This document shows, piece by piece, positions 16,682 through 25,935 of a stretch of 64,000 nucleotides of DNA (the first letter of the stretch is position 1; each line of letters opens with the position of its first letter). The stretch comes from Desulfobacterium sp. Lineage in GTDB: Bacteria > Desulfobacterota > Desulfobacteria > Desulfobacterales > Desulfobacteraceae. Under the pieces are notes generated by a model. It made no database searches. It was not told the origin of the DNA and was given only the letters and a program-made list of their open reading frames with translations. Location of the stretch: assembly GCA_016342325.1 (NCBI GenBank), contig JAEINR010000001.1:1-64000 (forward strand). The letters are read 5' to 3'. A program made the position numbers and the translations under genes.

Positions 16682-19454
16682 GGTGCTCCCCTCCACTGTT
16701 CCTATTCAATGCACTGGCGATCACCTGGGCCAGCTTGTCTGCTATTATCGGCTTCATGACCATATCAGCAATGCCAGACGCCTTAAGCATGGCCGGGGTG
16801 GGACTTTGGCTGAATCCCGTGCACAACACAATGGGAATATCAGGACGGATTTGTAAAAGCCGCTTTGACAGTTCCAGTCCGTTTATGCCGGGCATGGCCA
16901 TGTCGCTTACCACAAGATCGAATTTTCCGGGATAACTCCGAAAGAGTCCAAGGGCATACAAAGGATCGGTGGCGCCGGTGACCTGATATCCCCAAGATTC
17001 AAGGACCTGCCGCCCGGTCCTGATGATCCCCTCTTCACCATCCACCCAAAGGATCCTGGACGTTACCTGTTTTAATGGGGATGGGGATTTAACGGGATCA
17101 GCTGCCTTGTCCCCCCATACCGGCAGGAATACCTGGAAGGTTGATCCCTGGCCGGGTTCACTTGCAACCAAAATATTCCCCGCCATCTCCCTGACAATGC
17201 CGTACACCGTGGAAAGCCCCATGCCGGTGGCTTCCCTGCGTTGCTTTGTGGTAAAAAACGGATCAAAAATCTTCCCCGCCACCTGGCTGGACATACCTGT
17301 GCCGGTATCTGCAACACTTAATTTAAGATAGGCACCCGGGTCGAGATCCTTGGCCCTGGCTGTGGCTGGCTCCTCAACGGCAACGGTTTCGAGCCTCACC
17401 TCAAGCATCCCTCCGGAGGATTTCATGGCATGGACAGCGTTGGTGCACAGGTTCATGATGATCTGGTGAAGCTGGGAAGCGTTGGCCATGACAGTGGCGT
17501 CGGTTTTCTCCATTTTCTGTGTGAGATCAATGCCCGGGGGCAGGGAGGCCCGGACAGATTGCAAACACCCTTTGACCAGGGGAGACAGAATCATGGGGGA
17601 TTTTTGAATATCGGTCTGACGACTGAATGTCAAAATATGTTTCACAAGCTCCCTTGCCCTGATCCCGGCAGCCAGGACCTGATCCAGATTGCCTTCGAGT
17701 TCCGGGTCATTTTTAACACCCATTTTCGCAAGCTCGGTAAACCCCAGCACAGAAGATAAAATATTGTTAAAATCGTGGGCAATGCCGCCAGCCAACGTGC
17801 CCACGGCCTCCATTTTCTGGGAATGCTTGAGGCGCTCCGCCATTTGCCTGCGCTCTGTGATGTTCCGGGTGATACCAAGGATCCTGTCGGCATGGCCCTG
17901 GTCATCCCTTAAGAAACGAGCCGACGTCTCGGTCCAGACCGTGGTTCCGTCCTTTTTGATCACCTCCAGCTCCAGTGCGATCACCCTGCCGGGATCACCA
18001 CCGCCCTTTTCTTCCAGGGCAAGCTCCCGGTCAATTTCCATGGATATATAAGTAAAAGATGCCTCGGTCAAAAAATCCCGGGGAGCAAGCCGGACAAACA
18101 CCTCCGGCGTATGGCCAAGGAGCTGTTTGACGGACGGGCTCATGTAAATCAGCCCCATGGCAGAGAGTGCAAACACCCAGATACTGTCTGTGGCATTATC
18201 CGCCAGCAGACGATAGCGCTGTTCACTTTCCATCAACGCTTTTTCAGACCGGTTTCTCTGGATGATTTTCCACATGCCGTCCATGAGCAACTGCAGCTGG
18301 CGGAGATCGGAATCATTGTAGTCATCCCTTTTATTGGCAACCCCTGCAACAGCAACAATGGCGTCCCCATCAAACACGGGAGTGTTGAGATGGCGCACAA
18401 TGTCAACATGACCCGGGGGAATGCCCTTGGCCCGGTCAGGCCCAAGCCCCTTGTAGTCATTGGTGATGACCGCCTCCCGTCTTCGGATGGCCTCCCCCCA
18501 TAACCCTGAAGCCTTCACAGGAAAAACCATGGGCGTATCAACGATTCCGCACTGATCCATGACATGGGTTGACCAGTTCTGCACAGTCATCTCGGTTTCA
18601 TCATCATTCATAAAAAACAGATACCCCATATCGCTTTGGGTCAAAGCCGTGGCCTGATCCATGGCAAAGGTGGTCAGCTCTTTAAGAGATACATGGGACA
18701 TCTGGCTCAGTTCCAATATTTTTTGAAGGCGTCGCTCATCCAGGCGCAACGCCGTTTCCACCTGGGCACGTTTTTTTCCGTTCTTAACCGCCTGCCAGGA
18801 GATGTAAAAGGAGAGGCCAAGGACGATGACGAGAAGCCCCATAATAATTTCAATCAGGTCCCGGATGATCTCCTGGATTTCTAAGTTGACATCTTCCACA
18901 TAGATGCCCGTGCCCAGGACCCAGCCCCAGGGAAGGAACCCTTTTACAAAGGAGATCTTTTCAACGATTCTTGTGGGATCATCCTTCCACTGCCAGAGAT
19001 AGGTCAGGTAGCCTTCCCCTTTCTCTGCGACAAGAGCTGCGCTTTCGGTAAACATGAATCGGCCCTGGGAATTGGCATAGGTGGACAGATCCATTCCCTC
19101 AAGCCCGGGCACATAGGGGTGCATGATCATTCTGGGGTACAGGTCATTGATCCAAAAATAGTCCTTGCCATCGGGGCCGTAACGAAGCCCTTTGATACGC
19201 TCCTTTGCCCTTGACTGTGCATCAGCCAAAGAAAGTTCACCAAGTTCCACCCGATGATAATAATCCGCGACCAGGCTCCAGGCACTGTCAGTGAGTTCAT
19301 GGATCATCGCCTTTTTTTGATCCATCATGTGTGTTTTCAGGGAGGGAATAAAAACGAAAAAAAGGCTCAGCAAAAACAGGAAAAAGGTGATCCACAGGGG
19401 GATGATGATTTTCAGAGCTGAAACCTTGACCATGGGAGGCGGTATGTTTTTCAT
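16659..19454 (-). CDS. Hybrid sensor histidine kinase (Cache-GAF-PAS-HisKA-HATPase-REC)
   Basis: 931 aa. TM1 (about 12-37), a periplasmic single-Cache-type domain (about 45-195, with DGKDYFWINDLYPRMIMHP), TM2 (about 203-225), GAF (about 255-405), PAS (about 410-535), HisKA with His560 (AGGIAHDFNN), HATPase_c (IMNLCTNAVHAM, VADTGTGM, ATGMGLSTV) and a C-terminal receiver with acceptor Asp851 (VVSDMAMPG). The receiver's usual acidic pair is changed: it reads WVDGEEG instead of VDDEE, so one metal-binding acid may be missing. The 3' end overlaps the sigma-54 activator gene, which it probably phosphorylates. Cache_2 domains often sense small organic acids; the ligand here is unknown. Confidence 0.94.
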   Translation of the reverse strand: MKNIPPPMVKVSALKIIIPLWITFFLFLLSLFFVFIPSLKTHMMDQKKAMIHELTDSAWSLVADYYHRVELGELSLADAQSRAKERIKGLRYGPDGKDYFWINDLYPRMIMHPYVPGLEGMDLSTYANSQGRFMFTESAALVAEKGEGYLTYLWQWKDDPTRIVEKISFVKGFLPWGWVLGTGIYVEDVNLEIQEIIRDLIEIIMGLLVIVLGLSFYISWQAVKNGKKRAQVETALRLDERRLQKILELSQMSHVSLKELTTFAMDQATALTQSDMGYLFFMNDDETEMTVQNWSTHVMDQCGIVDTPMVFPVKASGLWGEAIRRREAVITNDYKGLGPDRAKGIPPGHVDIVRHLNTPVFDGDAIVAVAGVANKRDDYNDSDLRQLQLLMDGMWKIIQRNRSEKALMESEQRYRLLADNATDSIWVFALSAMGLIYMSPSVKQLLGHTPEVFVRLAPRDFLTEASFTYISMEIDRELALEEKGGGDPGRVIALELEVIKKDGTTVWTETSARFLRDDQGHADRILGITRNITERRQMAERLKHSQKMEAVGTLAGGIAHDFNNILSSVLGFTELAKMGVKNDPELEGNLDQVLAAGIRARELVKHILTFSRQTDIQKSPMILSPLVKGCLQSVRASLPPGIDLTQKMEKTDATVMANASQLHQIIMNLCTNAVHAMKSSGGMLEVRLETVAVEEPATARAKDLDPGAYLKLSVADTGTGMSSQVAGKIFDPFFTTKQRREATGMGLSTVYGIVREMAGNILVASEPGQGSTFQVFLPVWGDKAADPVKSPSPLKQVTSRILWVDGEEGIIRTGRQVLESWGYQVTGATDPLYALGLFRSYPGKFDLVVSDMAMPGINGLELSKRLLQIRPDIPIVLCTGFSQSPTPAMLKASGIADMVMKPIIADKLAQVIASALNRNSGGEHHGQNTDH

Positions 19455-19538
19455 GTCAACATTTAAACCATAAAACCCCTACCATGAAAAGAAAAAGTTC
19501 ATTGAGTAAGCACGATTCAAGGGTCTAACCCGAGTCAT

Positions 19539-19583
19539 CCGTGTTGACCCTGGATGAAATATACATTATTAGTAGCAACACGG
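19539..19583. promoter_or_regulatory. Inverted repeat in the divergent intergenic region
   Basis: CCGTGTTG (19539-19546) is repeated inverted as CAACACGG (19576-19583), with an AT-rich 29-base interval. Flanking GGGTCTAACCC and GGGTTCAAACCC are further short dyads. The 234-base region lies between the kinase gene (minus) and the SEC-C gene (plus), so operator function is plausible. No clear promoter boxes were identified. Confidence 0.35.
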
Positions 19584-19688
19584 GGTTGGTCATGGGTTCA
19601 AACCCGGGGTATGACAAAAACAGATAAAGACCGGGGGCTCTTGTGACCGTTGGGTTACGCAATCCCCTGATAGATAAGGAGCAGAATC

Positions 19689-20174
19689 ATGAGTGCATGT
19701 CCATGTTGTTCAACGTTAGAGTACAGCCAGTGCTGTGAACCCATCATAAAAGGGGAGGTGCTGGCCAAGACGCCTGAGCAGGTGATGCGATCAAGGTATA
19801 CGGCCTATGTAAATGCGGACATCGACTACCTGGAAGAGAGCACCCATCCCGATGGTCGGACCGATTTTGATGAAGAGGCCACCCGCACCTGGGCTGAAAA
19901 CTCCGACTGGGAGAAACTTGAGATCATAAGCACCAAGGGAGGCGGGCCTGAAGAAAATGAAGGTTTTGTGGAGTTCATTGCCCATTTTGCCCAAGGCGAG
20001 GTAGAGCATAAACACCATGAACTGGCCATTTTCAAGAAAGATGCAAACCGCTGGTTCTTTTTAGACGGCAACCCGGTGAAGCTGGCACCGGTCAGGCACG
20101 ACGGTCCAAAGGTCGGCAGAAACGAACCCTGCCCCTGCGGAAGCGGGAAAAAATATAAAAAATGCTGTGGATAA
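19689..20174 (+). CDS. SEC-C motif protein, YchJ/UPF0225 family
   Basis: 161 aa. Cysteine motifs at both ends: [13 protein letters not shown] at residues 4-16 and a SEC-C motif [16 protein letters not shown] at the C-terminus, both probably zinc-binding as in SecA tails. The middle is an NTF2-like region ([18 protein letters not shown], then FVEFIAHF). AAGGAG precedes the start. The molecular function of the family is not established. It is monocistronic and converges on a MATE transporter gene across a hairpin. Confidence 0.92.
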   Translation: MSACPCCSTLEYSQCCEPIIKGEVLAKTPEQVMRSRYTAYVNADIDYLEESTHPDGRTDFDEEATRTWAENSDWEKLEIISTKGGGPEENEGFVEFIAHFAQGEVEHKHHELAIFKKDANRWFFLDGNPVKLAPVRHDGPKVGRNEPCPCGSGKKYKKCCG

Positions 20175-20200
20175 CCTGCAATAGGTTTTAAACGTTCTTC

Positions 20201-20230
20201 CCCCGGGGCATGAACCACCCTGCCCCGGGG
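20201..20230. terminator. GC-rich hairpin between convergent genes
   Basis: CCCCGGGGCA (20201-20210) pairs perfectly with TGCCCCGGGG (20221-20230) over a 10-base loop, between the SEC-C gene and the MATE gene. T-runs on either side are weak, so it may need Rho or act as a barrier rather than a textbook terminator. Confidence 0.55.
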
Positions 20231-20237
20231 TTAAAGC

Positions 20238-21605
20238 TTAAAAGACCGCAGCCGCTTTTTCCGTGAAAGGGTGGTCGCCAAAGAGATAGCGGCCTCGGTA
20301 TTTCATCGTGAAACAGCAAGTCACCACCAGGGTGGCAAGCTCAGCTGCGGGCAGGGAAAGCCAGATCCCGTTCAGCCCGAAGAAATGCGGAAGCATGGCA
20401 ATAAATCCCAGGGTAAACACAAAGGATCTCAGGGCCGATATCAGGGCGGACACCTTACCGTTGTTGACCGCGGTAAAAAAAGCCGACCCGAGGATGTTGA
20501 TGCCGTTGATAAGAAAGGTGAAAACCACGATGCGCATGCCTCCCCCGGCAATGGACACAACGGAATCCTGGCCTTTGGCAAAGAGTTGAATCACACTATC
20601 CCCGCAAAACATCCCAAAAACAAAGGCCCCCACGGCAGAGATAACGGTGACCTGCACGGCCATGGCAACCACCTCTCGGATCTTTTCGAAATTCCGGCTG
20701 CCGTAGTTGAAGCTGATCACAGGGGACACCCCCATACTCAAGCCGATATAGAGGGATGACAACAGGAAAAACAGGTACATGAGGATGGACATGGCTGCCA
20801 CCCCTGCCTCACCGGCATATTTGATGATGGTATAGTTGAACACCAGGGTCTTCACACCCGAGGCAAGTTCGGACACCATTTCCGAGGACCCGTTGACCAT
20901 GGCGTCACGAAGGAACCGCCAGTCGATCCGGGGGCGAACCAGGGTCAGCATGTTGGCCTTAAAAAGAAAATAGACCGTTCCGTTGAGACAGGAGGCTAAA
21001 ATGCCGGCAACAGAAGCCATGGCCGCCCCCTCGATTCCCATGCCGAGGCGGACGATGAAAATATAGTCCAGGACGATGTTGGTTCCCCCGCCGATGAGCG
21101 AGGAGTAAAAGGCCCACACGGGCTTTCCGTCAAGCCGTATGGCAAATTCAAAGAACATCTGGAGAACCAGGGCACCAATGCCCAGCAAAAAGATGTTCAA
21201 ATAGTCGACACAATAGGGCATGAGCCGCTCTGTGGCCCCGAGCCATAAACAGATCCGCTCGATCCCGAGGAGATGACCCACGGCGATGAGTCCAAGGGCA
21301 ACGGCAAACAGAAAGCAGAAAACAAAGGAGAAGTGGCCTTTGGCAAGATCGCGCTTTCCCTGGCCAAGCTCCATGCCGATGATGGCGCTGGCACCTGCGG
21401 AGACCATGATACCGATGCCCAGGGACAAACTGTACAAGGGCATGATGATGTTGACCGAGGCCATGGCAAGGGTGCCGACAAAGCGTGATATAAAAACAGC
21501 GTCCACGGCCATGTACAGGGAGATGGAGATGAGACTCAGGATCGAAGGGGTGACAAATTTAATAAAATCGACCCTGGACCAGGGGTTGCCGAACAACTCT
21601 TTCAT
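20238..21605 (-). CDS. MATE family multidrug/cation efflux transporter
   Basis: 455 aa from ATG 21605 (MKELFGNPWSRVDFIKF); an in-frame TTG nine codons earlier lacks a better ribosome site. About 12 hydrophobic helices in two halves. Typical MATE segments are present: SLYMAVDAVFISRFVG near TM1-2 and a central GGGTNIVLDYIFI. The protein should sit in the inner membrane and export organic cations or metabolites using Na+ or H+. It is divergent from a MerR-type regulator gene with a drug-binding C-terminal domain, the layout of an inducible efflux pair. The substrate cannot be told from sequence. Confidence 0.93.
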   Translation of the reverse strand: MKELFGNPWSRVDFIKFVTPSILSLISISLYMAVDAVFISRFVGTLAMASVNIIMPLYSLSLGIGIMVSAGASAIIGMELGQGKRDLAKGHFSFVFCFLFAVALGLIAVGHLLGIERICLWLGATERLMPYCVDYLNIFLLGIGALVLQMFFEFAIRLDGKPVWAFYSSLIGGGTNIVLDYIFIVRLGMGIEGAAMASVAGILASCLNGTVYFLFKANMLTLVRPRIDWRFLRDAMVNGSSEMVSELASGVKTLVFNYTIIKYAGEAGVAAMSILMYLFFLLSSLYIGLSMGVSPVISFNYGSRNFEKIREVVAMAVQVTVISAVGAFVFGMFCGDSVIQLFAKGQDSVVSIAGGGMRIVVFTFLINGINILGSAFFTAVNNGKVSALISALRSFVFTLGFIAMLPHFFGLNGIWLSLPAAELATLVVTCCFTMKYRGRYLFGDHPFTEKAAAVF

Positions 21606-21659
21606 AGGATGTGTCTCGTTTAAATAATGCAATTGGGTTTTATAAAAAGTCCCTTCCTA

Positions 21660-21681
21660 GGGTATATAGTAACTATAGGGT
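21660..21681. promoter_or_regulatory. MerR-type operator between the MATE and MerR-family genes
   Basis: GGGTATATAGTAACTATAGGGT contains the perfect dyad TATAGTAACTATA (21665-21677, centre 21671). On the minus strand it overlaps TTGACC, a good -35 box for the MATE gene. Dyads within over-long promoter spacers are typical MerR-family sites. Confidence 0.7.
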
Positions 21682-21702
21682 CAACACGATTATGGGGAAT
21701 CA

Positions 21703-22506
21703 ATGAAAATAAAATTCATGGCGGGCGAGATGGCAAGGCTCCACGGCATCTCCAAACAGACCTTGCTCTACTACGACAGGATCGGCCTGCTGAAGCCAAG
21801 GGAAAAAAACGAGACCACAAGTTACAGATACTACACCCTGGATCAGTTTGAGGCGCTGGATGTGATCCTTTGCCTTAAGAACCTTGGCATGAAGCTAAAG
21901 GAGATCAAGTGCTACCTGGACAAGACCTCGGTGGGGGACCGCGTGGATCAGCTCAAGGGCCAGGAGGCGATCATCCAAAAAAGAATCGAGCAACTCAACC
22001 GAACCGACCAACGGCTAAAGGCGATCATCGCAGCGTTAGACACCAACATCACCATCACCCCCTTTGAAACAGGCATCAAGCAATTAAACAGAAGATACAT
22101 CATCTCAGAACCGGTCCTGCCTCCCTTTGAATGGTATGACCTGGAAATTGCCATTAAAAAGATCATCAAACGCTCTTTGGAACATCCGGACACGGAGATG
22201 GGTGATTTTATGATCTTTGTGGAAAGCCGGGCCAACGGAGAGGAGATCTTTAAAAAGGTGGCCCTGGAGACCTCCATGGCATCCACGGAATTCATTGAAG
22301 CGGGGGAGTATGCCTATATCTACCACAAGGGACCCTATGAGACCTTGAACCAGTCCAGATCGCAACTCTACGACCATGCCGAAAAATCCGGATGCAAGGT
22401 AACCGGAACCACCATCGAAAAAGGGCTCCTTGGCTCCTTTGCCGTGGCAAGTGATAAAGATTACCTGATCGAACTCCAGGTGCCGGTAAAACGCCGGCAA
22501 CCATGA
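21703..22506 (+). CDS. MerR family transcriptional regulator with GyrI-like effector domain
   Basis: 267 aa. N-terminal MerR winged helix (about 3-72: EMARLHGISKQTLLYYDRIGLL..YRYYTLDQFEALDVI), a coiled-coil dimerisation helix (about 75-120), and a C-terminal domain of about 150 residues like the GyrI/BmrR small-molecule-binding fold (ending LGSFAVASDKDYLIELQVPV). GGGGA precedes the start. It probably binds the dyad at 21660-21681 and activates the divergent MATE exporter when it binds a drug or metabolite, as BmrR-type proteins do. The effector is unknown. Confidence 0.93.
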   Translation: MKIKFMAGEMARLHGISKQTLLYYDRIGLLKPREKNETTSYRYYTLDQFEALDVILCLKNLGMKLKEIKCYLDKTSVGDRVDQLKGQEAIIQKRIEQLNRTDQRLKAIIAALDTNITITPFETGIKQLNRRYIISEPVLPPFEWYDLEIAIKKIIKRSLEHPDTEMGDFMIFVESRANGEEIFKKVALETSMASTEFIEAGEYAYIYHKGPYETLNQSRSQLYDHAEKSGCKVTGTTIEKGLLGSFAVASDKDYLIELQVPVKRRQP

Positions 22507-22607
22507 CAGTCAAAGGTCGTACCCCTGTTTACATCCCCCATGATTACGGCTATAATGCCCCACATTTTCACGAAACCATTTGTTGAAAGCCCATGGGGAG
22601 GAAAACC

Positions 22608-24173
22608 ATGTACCTTGTTACGGCCCAAGAGATGCAGAATATGGACAGAGAAACCATCGAGGGATTCGGCCTTCCCGGACGGGTGCTCATGGAAAACGCG
22701 GGACGGGGTTCGGTTGACATGCTCGTCCGGCGCTTTCCTTACTTAAAGTCAAAGCGGGTGTGCGTCCTTGCGGGAAGGGGTAACAACGGCGGGGACGGGT
22801 TTGTGGTGGCCCGCTACCTGATCCAGATGGGTGTAAAGACCGACCTCTTTCTTCTCTCCCAAAGATCAACGGTTACAGGGGATGCCCTGGCCAACCTTGA
22901 GCTTGTGGAGACCCTCGTCGAAAAGCACCCGGACACCACCCTGACCGAGGTGCCAGACCTTGAAAGCTTTGACCGGGTAAAGCCCCGCATGGTCCACGCA
23001 GATCTCATTGTGGACGCCATCCTCGGCACCGGGTTGAACGCTGATGTCAGGGGCTTTTTCAAGACCGTAATCCAAACGGTGAACCAGCTCGCCTGCCCCA
23101 CCTTCAGCATCGACATTCCGTCGGGCCTCAACGCTGACACGGGTCGTCCCTGGGGGGTCGCAATAAACGCCTGTGCCACGGCAACCTTTGCCTTTGCCAA
23201 ACCCGGCCATTTCCTGCTGCCGGGAAAAGAGCTCACCGGCGAGCTTGAAATCGTTGAGATCGGAATCCCCCCCTTTATCCGGGAAAAATATGACCCCAAG
23301 ATAACGCTTGTGGAACCCCAGGATGTTGCAGCCCTGTTTCCCCCCCGCCGGCTCCAGACCCACAAGGGAAGTTTCGGCCACCTGGCGGTGGTGGCGGGCT
23401 CCACCGGCAAGACCGGGGCAGCCGCCCTTACCGCCAATGCAGCCATGGCCATGGGCACGGGCCTTGTTACCCTGGGGATTCCGGCCAGCCTCAACCCGAC
23501 AATGGAACCCCAGGTCACGGAGACCATGACATTTCCCCTGGCTGAAACCGCCCCGGGCCATCTCTCCGACGACGCCATGGATGAACTCAAACAGCTTGCA
23601 AAGGAAAAAACGGCCATGGCACTGGGGCCGGGCATTGGAACCGCCCCGGCCACCCAGGCCCTTGTTCGAAAAATCATCACCGGCATCGACCTTCCCCTGG
23701 TGATCGATGCCGACGGCCTCAACGCCATTGCCGGGGATCCCGGCATCCTCAAGACGACCCAAACCCCAATGGTGATCACCCCCCACCCGGGGGAGATGGC
23801 ACGGTTGTGCACCACCACCACCCAGGAGATCCAGGCCAACCGCCTTGAAACCGCACAACGATTTGCAGGCGAGTTCAACGTCATTGTCGTACTCAAGGGA
23901 GCCGGCACCATCATCGCCCTTCCAAACGGACGGGCCTATATTTCCACAACCGGCAACCCAGGCATGGCATCGGCCGGCATGGGAGACGTGCTCACCGGCA
24001 TGATCGCAGGCCTTGCCGCCCAGGGATTTTCCCTGGAAGAGGCTGCCGTGGCCGGGGTATACATCCATGGGCGCTGCGGCGACCGGCTGGCCCGGGAACG
24101 GGGCGGTTTTGGTTTTGTGGCCTCTGAGATGATCCAGGCCATTCCCTTTGTCATCCATGGAGATTTATCATGA
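22608..24173 (+). CDS. nnr: Bifunctional NAD(P)H-hydrate epimerase / ADP-dependent dehydratase
   Basis: 521 aa. N-terminal YjeF_N epimerase domain (about 1-210: LAGRGNNGGDGFVVARYL, VDAILGTGLNADVRG) and C-terminal carbohydrate-kinase-like dehydratase (about 225-515: HKGSFGHLAVVAGS, ALGPGIG, VIDADGLNAIAG, GNPGMASAGMGDVLTGMIAG). It repairs damaged NADHX and NADPHX. ATG 22608 has GGGGAGG upstream; an ATG at 22593 fits less well. It overlaps tsaE by four bases, and this nnr-tsaE pairing is common in bacteria. Confidence 0.96.
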   Translation: MYLVTAQEMQNMDRETIEGFGLPGRVLMENAGRGSVDMLVRRFPYLKSKRVCVLAGRGNNGGDGFVVARYLIQMGVKTDLFLLSQRSTVTGDALANLELVETLVEKHPDTTLTEVPDLESFDRVKPRMVHADLIVDAILGTGLNADVRGFFKTVIQTVNQLACPTFSIDIPSGLNADTGRPWGVAINACATATFAFAKPGHFLLPGKELTGELEIVEIGIPPFIREKYDPKITLVEPQDVAALFPPRRLQTHKGSFGHLAVVAGSTGKTGAAALTANAAMAMGTGLVTLGIPASLNPTMEPQVTETMTFPLAETAPGHLSDDAMDELKQLAKEKTAMALGPGIGTAPATQALVRKIITGIDLPLVIDADGLNAIAGDPGILKTTQTPMVITPHPGEMARLCTTTTQEIQANRLETAQRFAGEFNVIVVLKGAGTIIALPNGRAYISTTGNPGMASAGMGDVLTGMIAGLAAQGFSLEEAAVAGVYIHGRCGDRLARERGGFGFVASEMIQAIPFVIHGDLS

Positions 24174-24634
24174 ACCACACCGTTATTACCCGCTCCGGCA
24201 AGGAGACCTGTGAACTTGGCGAAAGGCTCGGCAGACTGATCCAAGGGGGAATCGCCATCTCCCTGACCGGAGATCTGGGGGCAGGCAAGACCACTTTTGT
24301 CCAGGGCCTGGCAAAAGGGCTTGGGGTGCCCGACGCCTATTACGTAACAAGCCCCACCTACACCATCATCAACGAGTATCCCGGAAGGGTGGACCTCTGC
24401 CACATGGATCTCTACCGCCTGGGTTCAAGCGATGAGCTGGACTACATCGGATTTGACGAAATTGTGGACTCAGACAGGGTGATCATCATCGAGTGGCCCG
24501 ATATCATAGACCCCGGGCTGATCAACTTTACGCTGGACATCATCCTGGCAATCGATGAGCAGTTCAACCGAAAAATTTCCTTTATTGCATCTGGACTTGG
24601 GGCAGTAAAAGTGCTAAGGAATCTTTTTGTCTAA
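24170..24634 (+). CDS. tsaE: tRNA threonylcarbamoyladenosine biosynthesis ATPase TsaE
   Basis: 154 aa, usual length. P-loop LTGDLGAGKTTF near residue 38, followed by SPTYTIINEYPG and HMDLYRL, the TsaE signatures. It works with TsaB and TsaD to make t6A37 on ANN-decoding tRNAs. It starts within the nnr stop codon (ATGA) and is followed by lysC after about 30 bases. The YjeE family is essential in many bacteria. Confidence 0.96.
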   Translation: MNHTVITRSGKETCELGERLGRLIQGGIAISLTGDLGAGKTTFVQGLAKGLGVPDAYYVTSPTYTIINEYPGRVDLCHMDLYRLGSSDELDYIGFDEIVDSDRVIIIEWPDIIDPGLINFTLDIILAIDEQFNRKISFIASGLGAVKVLRNLFV

Positions 24635-24664
24635 ATAACTCAACCAACCAAAGCAGGAGCTGTT

Positions 24665-25891
24665 ATGGCATTGAAGGTGCAAAAATTCGGCGGTACTTCG
24701 GTTGCCGACATCAAACGAATTAGAAACGTTGCCAAAAGGGTGGCAAAGGCCAGTGAGCAAGGGGATCAGGTGGTGGTGGTTCTCTCTGCCATGTCAGGGG
24801 TTACAGACAAGCTGATCGCCATGGCGGAGGAAGCCGCCGAAACACCGGACAAACGAGAACTGGATGTTCTTCTCGCAACCGGCGAACAAACAACGGCTGC
24901 CCTTCTTGCAATGATGCTCAAATCCATGGGCTACCCGTCAAAATCCCTGCTCGGTTTCCAGGCCGGAATCCGAACAGACCGGAGCGCAGGCAAGGCAAGG
25001 ATCCTGGACATCGAGGCCAAGCGTATCAAGGCCCTCCTGGACACGGGTCACATCGTTGTGGTGGCCGGATTCCAGGGAAGCGACATGAACGGTGACATCA
25101 CAACCCTTGGCAGGGGCGGATCCGACACCTCGGCCGTGGCCATTGCCTCTGCCCTGAAGGCAGATGTCTGCGAAATTTACACAGATGTGGACGGGGTATA
25201 CACCACCGACCCGCGAATCTGCAGTAAAGCCAAGAAGATATCAATAATAACCTACGAAGAGATGCTTGAAATGGCCGTACTGGGTGCCAAGGTTCTCCAG
25301 ATCCGCTCTGTGGAATTTGCCAAGAAGTACAATGTGCCGGTTCATGTTAGATCATCATTCAATGAGGAGGAAGGAACCATGGTTGTCAATGAAAGTTCCG
25401 ACATGGAGAGCGTTGTCGTCTCAGGCATCACCTGCGACATGAATGAAACAAGGATCACCCTGAAAAAGGTGCCTGACCAGCCCGGCATCTCGGCCAAGAT
25501 CTTCTCCCCCCTTGCCGAGGCGGAGATCATGGTGGACATGATCATCCAGAACACCCGCTCCGGCGGTGAAACCGATCTCACCTTCACCGTTCCCAAGGCG
25601 GATTTCAAAAAAGCCAAAGAGATCTCCGAAGCGGTCGGCAAAAGAATCGGTGCAAAAGAGGTGCTCACCGCCGAGAACATCGCCAAGGTATCGGTGATCG
25701 GACTGGGCATGAAGAGCCATTCCGGTGTTGCCGCCACCATGTTCTCAACCCTGGCCGCCGAGAACATCAACATCCGGCTCATCGCAACCTCGGAGATACG
25801 AATCTCCTGCGTCATCAAGGCAAAATATGCAGAGCTTGCCGTCCGGGTGCTCCACACGGCATTCGGCCTTGACCAGGAAGACGAAGAATAA
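24665..25891 (+). CDS. lysC: Aspartate kinase
   Basis: 408 aa, typical of the monofunctional enzyme. Kinase N-terminus [30 protein letters not shown], and [15 protein letters not shown] for aspartate and ATP binding, then two ACT domains (about 265-408) for feedback control by lysine and/or threonine. It makes aspartyl phosphate, the first step to Lys, Thr, Met and diaminopimelate. AGGAG precedes the start. It ends convergent with pyrF 45 bases away. Confidence 0.97.
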   Translation: MALKVQKFGGTSVADIKRIRNVAKRVAKASEQGDQVVVVLSAMSGVTDKLIAMAEEAAETPDKRELDVLLATGEQTTAALLAMMLKSMGYPSKSLLGFQAGIRTDRSAGKARILDIEAKRIKALLDTGHIVVVAGFQGSDMNGDITTLGRGGSDTSAVAIASALKADVCEIYTDVDGVYTTDPRICSKAKKISIITYEEMLEMAVLGAKVLQIRSVEFAKKYNVPVHVRSSFNEEEGTMVVNESSDMESVVVSGITCDMNETRITLKKVPDQPGISAKIFSPLAEAEIMVDMIIQNTRSGGETDLTFTVPKADFKKAKEISEAVGKRIGAKEVLTAENIAKVSVIGLGMKSHSGVAATMFSTLAAENINIRLIATSEIRISCVIKAKYAELAVRVLHTAFGLDQEDEE

Positions 25892-25935
25892 AATTCCAGG
25901 CCCTGGAAGGCTGAAGCTGGAGCAAAAACAAAAGC

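Noticed and set aside
22866-24158. 430-codon open frame on the minus strand within nnr
   Set aside because: Antisense to both intact domains of nnr; Gly/His-rich translation and no ribosome site. Likewise the overlapping 22814-23914 frame.
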